A DNA stretch of 64,000 bases. Source: Piscicola geometra (Eukaryota > Annelida > Clitellata > Hirudinida > Piscicolidae). The stretch is from NCBI GenBank assembly GCA_943735955.1, contig CALSEQ010000025.1, positions 62,001 through 126,000 on the forward strand, given 5' to 3'. Both the position numbers and the translations under genes were made by a program. Positions 58,401-64,000 of this stretch are shown piece after piece; position 1 is the stretch's first letter, and the number at the start of each line of letters is the position of its first letter. The notes beneath the pieces are model-generated. The model made no database searches, was not told where the DNA came from, and worked only from the letters and a program-made list of their open reading frames with translations.

Positions 58401-60634
58401 ACACGAGATGAACACGAGATGAACACGAGATGAACACGAGATGAACACGAGATGAACACGAGATGAACACGAGATGAACACGAGATGAACACGAGATGAA
58501 CACGAGATGAACACGAGATGAACACGAGATGAACACGAGATGAACACGAGATGAACACGAGATGAACACGAGATGAACACGAGATGAACACGAGATGAAC
58601 ACGAGATGAACACGAGATGAACACGAGATGAACACGAGATGAACACGAGATGAACACGAGATGAACACGAGATGAACACGAGATGAACACGAGATGAACA
58701 CGAGATGAACACGAGATGAACACGAGATGAACACGAGATGAACACGAGATGAACACGAGATGAACACGAGATGAACACGAGATGAACACGAGATGAACAC
58801 GAGATGAACACGAGATGAACACGAGATGAACACGAGATGAACACGAGATGAACACGAGATGAACACGAGATGAACACGAGATGAACACGAGATGAACACG
58901 AGATGAACACGAGATGAACACGAGATGAACACGAGATGAACACGAGATGAACACGAGATGAACACGAGATGAACACGAGATGAACACGAGATGAACACGA
59001 GATGAACACGAGATGAACACGAGATGAACACGAGATGAACACGAGATGAACACGAGATGAACACGAGATGAACACGAGATGAACACGAGATGAACACGAG
59101 ATGAACACGAGATGAACACGAGATGAACACGAGATGAACACGAGATGAACACGAGATGAACACGAGATGAACACGAGATGAACACGAGATGAACACGAGA
59201 TGAACACGAGATGAACACGAGATGAACACGAGATGAACACGAGATGAACACGAGATGAACACGAGATGAACACGAGATGAACACGAGATGAACACGAGAT
59301 GAACACGAGATGAACACGAGATGAACACGAGATGAACACGAGATGAACACGAGATGAACACGAGATGAACACGAGATGAACACGAGATGAACACGAGATG
59401 AACACGAGATGAACACGAGATGAACACGAGATGAACACGAGATGAACACGAGATGAACACGAGATGAACACGAGATGAACACGAGATGAACACGAGATGA
59501 ACACGAGATGAACACGAGATGAACACGAGATGAACACGAGATGATGAACACGAGATGAACACGAGATGAACACGAGATGAACACGAGATGAACACGAGAT
59601 GAACACGAGATGAACACGAGATGAACACGAGATGAACACGAGATGACACGAGATGAACACGAGATGAACACGAAATGAACACGAGATGAACACGAGATGA
59701 ACACGAGATGAACACGAGATGAACACGAGATGAACACGAGATGACACGAGATGAACACGAGATGAACACGAGATGAACACGAGATGAACACGAGATGAAC
59801 ACGAGATGAACACGAGATGAACACGAGATGAACACGAGATGAACACGAGATGAACACGAGATGAACACGAGATGAACACGAGATGAACACGAGATGAACA
59901 CGAGATGAACACGAGATGAACACGAGATGAACACGAGATGAACACGAGATGAACACGAGATGAACACGAGATGAACACGAGATGAACACGAGATGAACAC
60001 GAGATGAACACGAGATGAACACGAGATGACACGAGATGACACGAGATGAACACGAGATGAACACGAGATGAACACGAGATGAACACGAGATGAACACGAG
60101 ATGAACACGAAATGAACACGAGATGAACACGAAATGAACACGAGATGAACACGAGATGAACACGAGATGAACACGAGATGAACACGAGATGAACACGAGA
60201 TGAACACGAGATGAACACGAGATGAACACGAGATGAACACGAGATGAACACGAGATGAACACGAGATGAACACGAGATGAACACGAGATGAACACGAGAT
60301 GAACACGAGATGAACACGAAATGAACACGAGATGAACACGAAATGAACACGAGATGAACACGAGATGAACACGAGATGAACACGAGGTGAACACGAGATG
60401 AACACGAGATGAACACGAGATGAACACGAGATGAACACGAGATGAACACGAGATGAACACGAGATGACACGAGATGAACACGAGATGAACACGAGATGAA
60501 CACGAGATGAACACGAGATGAACACGAGATGAACACGAAATGAACACGAGATGAACACGAGATGAACACGAGATGAACACGAGATGAACACGAGATGAAC
60601 ACGAGATGAACACGAGATGAACACGAGATGAACA
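31477..60634 (+). repeat. Giant 11-bp minisatellite array, about 29.2 kb (about 2,650 monomers)
   Basis: Continuous gagatgaacac monomers. I found no deviation from 31,477 to about 44,330. Then come isolated ones: extra g near 44,333, a-to-t at 46,452, insertions near 47,769, 47,798 and 49,735, extra a near 52,641, a deletion near 55,333. From 59,541 to 60,540 variants are frequent (gatgacacg, cgaaatg, gaggtg). Because the reverse complement has no stop in any phase, all three - strand frames stay open across the whole array, giving artefactual frames of about 9,700-10,350 codons. Nothing indicates that these are genes. Long-read sequence is implied, and the true length needs spanning reads. 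Confidence 0.95.
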
Positions 60635-61350
60635 TGAGAATGTTAAAAACTTTGAAAAGAATGTTAAAAACTTTAATAAGAATGTTAAAAACATTAAAAA
60701 GAATGTTAAAAACTTTGAAAAGAATGTTAAAAACTTTAAAAAGAATGTTAAAAACTTTAAAAAGAATGTTAAAAACTTTAAAAAGAATGTTAAAAACTTT
60801 GAAAAGAATGTTAAAAACTTTGAAAAGAATGTTAAAAACTTTAAAAAGAATGTTAAAAACTTTGAAAAGAATGTTAAAAACATTAAAAAGAATGTTGAAA
60901 ACTTTAGAAAGAATGTTAAAACTTTGAAAAGAATGTTAAAAACATTAAAAAGAATGTTGAAAACTTTGAAAAGAATGTTAAAAACTTCAAAAAGAATGTT
61001 AAAAACTTTAAAAAGAATGTTAAAAACTTTGAAAAGAATGTTAAAAACTTTAAAAAGAATGTTAAAAACTTTGAAAAGAATGTTAAAAACATTTAAAAAA
61101 ATGTTGAAAACTTTGAAAAGAATGTTAAAAACTTTAAAAAGAATGTTAAAAACTTTAAAAAGAATGTTAAAAACTTTAAAAAGAATGTTAAAAACTTCAA
61201 AAAGAATGTTAAAAACTTTAAAAAGACTGTTAAAAACTTTAAAAAGAATGTTAAAAACTTTAAAAAGAATGTTAAAAACATTAAAAAGAATGTTAAAAAC
61301 TTTAAAAAGAATGGTAAAAACTTTGAAAAAAATGTTAAAAACATTAACAA
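60635..61350 (+). repeat. 21-bp minisatellite (MLKTLKR heptad), copy 1
   Basis: About 34 monomers of 21 bp, built of gaatgttaaaaa plus ctttaaaaa. As 21 is a multiple of three the + strand stays open with the heptad MLKTLKR, except for one a deleted near 60918-60921 that splits it into two frames (60628-60927 and 60924-61424). Variants include ttg for tta, aca for act, tca for tta, and ctg for atg. It begins directly after an 11-bp monomer (gatgaacatgagaatg). I consider it satellite DNA, not a gene. Confidence 0.93.
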
Positions 61351-61406
61351 TAATGGAAAATTTCCGGCGAGGGAAACAGAGAAAGCAGCCGTCTAGGCTT
61401 TCAACA
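61351..61406. other. Unique anchor of the second compound repeat, copy 1
   Basis: A 56-bp non-repetitive stretch beginning taatggaaaatttccggcg and ending ggctttcaaca. It extends the + strand heptad frame as MENFRRGKQRKQPSRLS before the 11-bp array stops it. It is repeated at 62456 with one difference. No homology recognised. Confidence 0.85.
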
Positions 61407-62284
61407 GAGATGAACACGAGATGAACACGAGATGAACACGAGATGAACACGAGATGAACACGAGATGAACACGAGATGAACACGAGATGAACACGAGATG
61501 AACACGAGATGAACACGAGATGAACACGAGATGAACACGAGATGAACACGAGATGAACACGAGATGAACACGAGATGAACACGAGATGAACACGAGATGA
61601 ACACGAGATGAACACGAGATGAACACGAGATGAACACGAGATGAACACGAGATGAACACGAGATGAACACGAGATGAACACGAGATGAACACGAGATGAA
61701 CACGAGATGAACACGAAATGAACACGAGATGAACACGAGATGAACACGAGATGAACACGAGATGAACACGAGATGAACACGAGATGAACACGAGATGAAC
61801 ACGAGATGAACACGAGATGAACACGAGATGAACACGAGATGAACACGAGATGAACACGAGATGAACACGAGATGAACACGAGATGAACACGAGATGAACA
61901 CGAGATGAACACGAGATGAACACGAGATGAACACGAGATGAACACGAAATGAACACGAGATGAACACGAGATGAACACGAGATGAACACGAGATGAACAC
62001 GAGATGAACACGAGATGAACACGAGATGAACACGAGATGAACACGAGATGAACACGAGATGAACACGAGATGAACACGAGATGAACACGAGATGAACACG
62101 AGATGAACACGAGATGAACACGAGATGAACACGAGATGACACGAGATGAACACGAGATGAACACGAGATGAACACGAGATGAATACGAGATGAACACGAG
62201 ATGAACACGAAATGAACACGAGATGAACACGAGATGAACACGAGATGAACACGAGATGAACACGAGATGAACACGAGATGAACA
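61407..62284 (+). repeat. 11-bp minisatellite between 21-bp arrays (about 80 monomers)
   Basis: 878 bp of gagatgaacac with cgaaatg near 61715, 61947 and 62211, gatgacacg near 62138, and gaatacg near 62182. The right junction gatgaacatgagaatg is identical to that at 60,634. Confidence 0.97.
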
Positions 62285-62455
62285 TGAGAATGTTAAAAAC
62301 TTCAAAAAGAATGTTAAAAACTTTAAAAAGACTGTTAAAAACTTTAAAAAGAATGTTAAAAACTTTAAAAAGAATGTTAAAAACATTAAAAAGAATGTTA
62401 AAAACTTTAAAAAGAATGGTAAAAACTTTGAAAAAAATGTTAAAAACATTAACAA
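62285..62455 (+). repeat. 21-bp minisatellite, copy 2 (5'-truncated)
   Basis: About eight monomers whose variant series (tca, then actgtt, aca, aatggt, ttgaaaaaa) matches the last eight monomers of 60,635-61,350. The first part of that array is missing here. Confidence 0.93.
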
Positions 62456-62511
62456 TAATGGAAAATTTCCGGCGAGGGAAACAGAGAAAGCAGCCGTCTA
62501 GGCTATCAACA
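62456..62511. other. Unique anchor of the second compound repeat, copy 2
   Basis: Identical to 61351-61406 apart from ggctatcaaca in place of ggctttcaaca. The offset between copies is 1,105 bp. Confidence 0.85.
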
Positions 62512-64000
62512 GAGATGAACACGAGATGAACACGAGATGAACACGAGATGAACACGAGATGAACACGAGATGAACACGAGATGAACACGAGATGAACACG
62601 AGATGAACACGAGATGAACACGAGATGAACACGAGATGAACACGAGATGAACACGAGATGAACACGAGATGAACACGAGATGAACACGAGATGAACACGA
62701 GATGAACACGAGATGAACACGAGATGAACACGAGATGAACACGAGATGAACACGAGATGAACACGAGATGAACACGAGATGAACACGAGATGAACACGAG
62801 ATGAACACGAGATGAACACGAGATGAACACGAGATGAACACGAGATGAACACGAGATGAACACGAGATGAACACGAGATGAACACGAGATGAACACGAGA
62901 TGAACACGAGATTAACACGAGATGAACACGAGATGAACACGAGATGAACACGAGATGAACACGAGATGAACACGAGATGAACACGAGATGACACGAGATG
63001 ACACGAGATGAACACGAGATGAACACGAGATGAACACGAGATGACACGAACACGAGATGAACACGAGATGAACACGAGATGAACACGAGATGAACACGAG
63101 ATGAACACGAGATGAACACGAGATGAACACGAGATGAACACGAGATGAACACGAGATGAACACGAGATGAACACGAGATGAACACGAGATGAACACGAGA
63201 TGAACACGAGATGAACACGAGATGAACACGAGATGAACACGAGATGAACACGAGATGAACACGAGATGAACACGAGATGAACACGAGATGAACACGAGAT
63301 GAACACGAGATGAACACGAGATGAACACGAGATGAACACGAGATGAACACGAGATGAACACGAGATGAACACGAGATGAACACGAGATGAACACACGAGA
63401 TGAACACGAGATGAACACGAGATGAACACGAGGTGAACACGAGATGAACAACCGAGATGAACACGAGATGAACACGAGATGAACACGAGATGAACACGAG
63501 ATGAACACGAGATGAACACGAGATGAACACGAGATGAACACGAGATGAACACGAGATGAACACGAGATGAACACGAGATGAACACGATATGAACACGAGA
63601 TGAACACGAGATGAACACGAGATGAACACGAGATGAACACGAGATGAACACGAGATGAACACGAGATGAACACGAGATGAACACGAGATGAACACGAGAT
63701 GAACACGAGATGAACACGAGATGAACACGATGACACGAGATGAACACGAGATGAACACGAGATGAACACGAGATGAACACGAGATGAACACGAGATGAAC
63801 ACGAGATGAACACGAGATGAACACGAGATGAACACGAGATGAACACGAGATGAACACGAGATGAACACGAGATGAACACGAGATGAACACGAGATGAACA
63901 CGAGATGAACACGAGATGAACACGAGATGAACACGAGATGAACACGAGATGAACACGAGATGAACACGAGATGAACACGAGATGAACACGAGATGAACAC
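62512..64000 (+). repeat. 11-bp minisatellite running off the window (at least 135 monomers)
   Basis: 1,489 bp to the window end, with frequent variants: gattaac near 62912, paired gatgacacg near 62990-63000, gatgacacgaac near 63045, gaacacacg near 63390, gaggtg near 63433, gaacaaccg near 63450, cgatatg near 63588, cgatgacac near 63730. The gattaac variant is also found in copies 5 and 6. Confidence 0.97.

Larger units (their letters stand above)
1..60634. repeat. Macrosatellite: tandem compound units with embedded minisatellites and TE fragments
   Basis: The same ordered set of blocks recurs: 19-bp array, LINE C-terminus, 424-bp spacer, 11-bp array, 15-bp array, hAT remnant, G-rich tract, antisense RT fragment, LINE C-terminus lead-in. 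The first monomer of the complete 19-bp arrays starts at 4601, 8564, 12501, 16426, 22695 and 30459, giving unit lengths of 3963, 3937, 3925, 6269 and 7764 bp. Non-array blocks are nearly identical between units, with only scattered single-base differences, so amplification is recent or the units are being homogenised. Length differences come from the 11-bp and 15-bp arrays. The first unit is truncated by the window edge. The last one enters a 29-kb 11-bp array and never returns to its 15-bp and hAT blocks in this window. Confidence 0.93.

Noticed and set aside
31477..60634. Telomeric repeat
   Set aside because: An 11-bp unit gagatgaacac lacks the TTAGGG-like G-run pattern, and it is interstitial with sequence on both sides.
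31397..62455. Frame of about 10,350 codons on the - strand, and similar giant frames over every 11-bp array
   Set aside because: All three - strand frames are open at once with the same 11-residue period; this is a property of the monomer, not of coding selection.
62278..62529. Small + strand gene over the second 21-bp array
   Set aside because: It is the truncated copy of a tandem repeat plus anchor and ends in the 11-bp array; no homology recognised.

Overview
This window is almost entirely nested tandem repeat DNA from a eukaryote, most likely an AT-rich invertebrate animal. The evidence is the set of decayed transposable elements: a hAT transposase C-terminus with a eukaryotic poly(A) signal, a CR1/Jockey-like LINE reverse transcriptase piece, and the C-terminal end of a LINE endonuclease/reverse transcriptase polyprotein of a type common in cnidarians and other marine invertebrates. 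A cnidarian host is a plausible guess only. I see no intact protein-coding gene, tRNA, rRNA or CRISPR array.

Layout of 1-31,476: a macrosatellite of six junction-to-junction units plus a truncated start, each about 3.9 to 7.8 kb. Every unit has the same order on the + strand: (a) a 19-bp minisatellite of 21 copies lying inside the LINE C-terminal reading frame; (b) the rest of that LINE C-terminus, frameshifted; (c) a 424-bp single-copy spacer; (d) an 11-bp minisatellite (gagatgaacac) whose copy number differs greatly from unit to unit (about 131, 50, 50, 49, 219, 355, then about 2,650); (e) a 15-bp AT-rich minisatellite (attttaataatttct); (f) a degenerate hAT remnant ending in the conserved CERNFS block, followed by a G-rich tract and a candidate hAT terminus; (g) an antisense LINE reverse transcriptase fragment cut off at that terminus; (h) the start of the LINE C-terminus leading back into (a).

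31,477-60,634 is one 11-bp array of about 29.2 kb. I found no deviation from the monomer over its first 12.8 kb; deviations cluster in the last 1.1 kb. It enters from the macrosatellite on its left but exits into a different compound repeat on its right.

60,635-64,000 is that second compound repeat: a 21-bp minisatellite (in-frame heptad MLKTLKR), a 56-bp unique anchor, an 11-bp array, then a 5'-truncated copy of the 21-bp array, the same anchor, and another 11-bp array running off the window.

The most informative observations are: a minisatellite whose ancestral monomer can be read directly as LINE coding sequence; a length-frozen array and a hypervariable array side by side in one macrosatellite unit; unit 5 being a visible recombinant of unit-6-like and unit-3-like sequence; and four G-quadruplex motifs per unit. 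The very long open frames on the - strand (up to about 10,350 codons) are artefacts of an 11-bp monomer that has no stop codon in any - strand phase.
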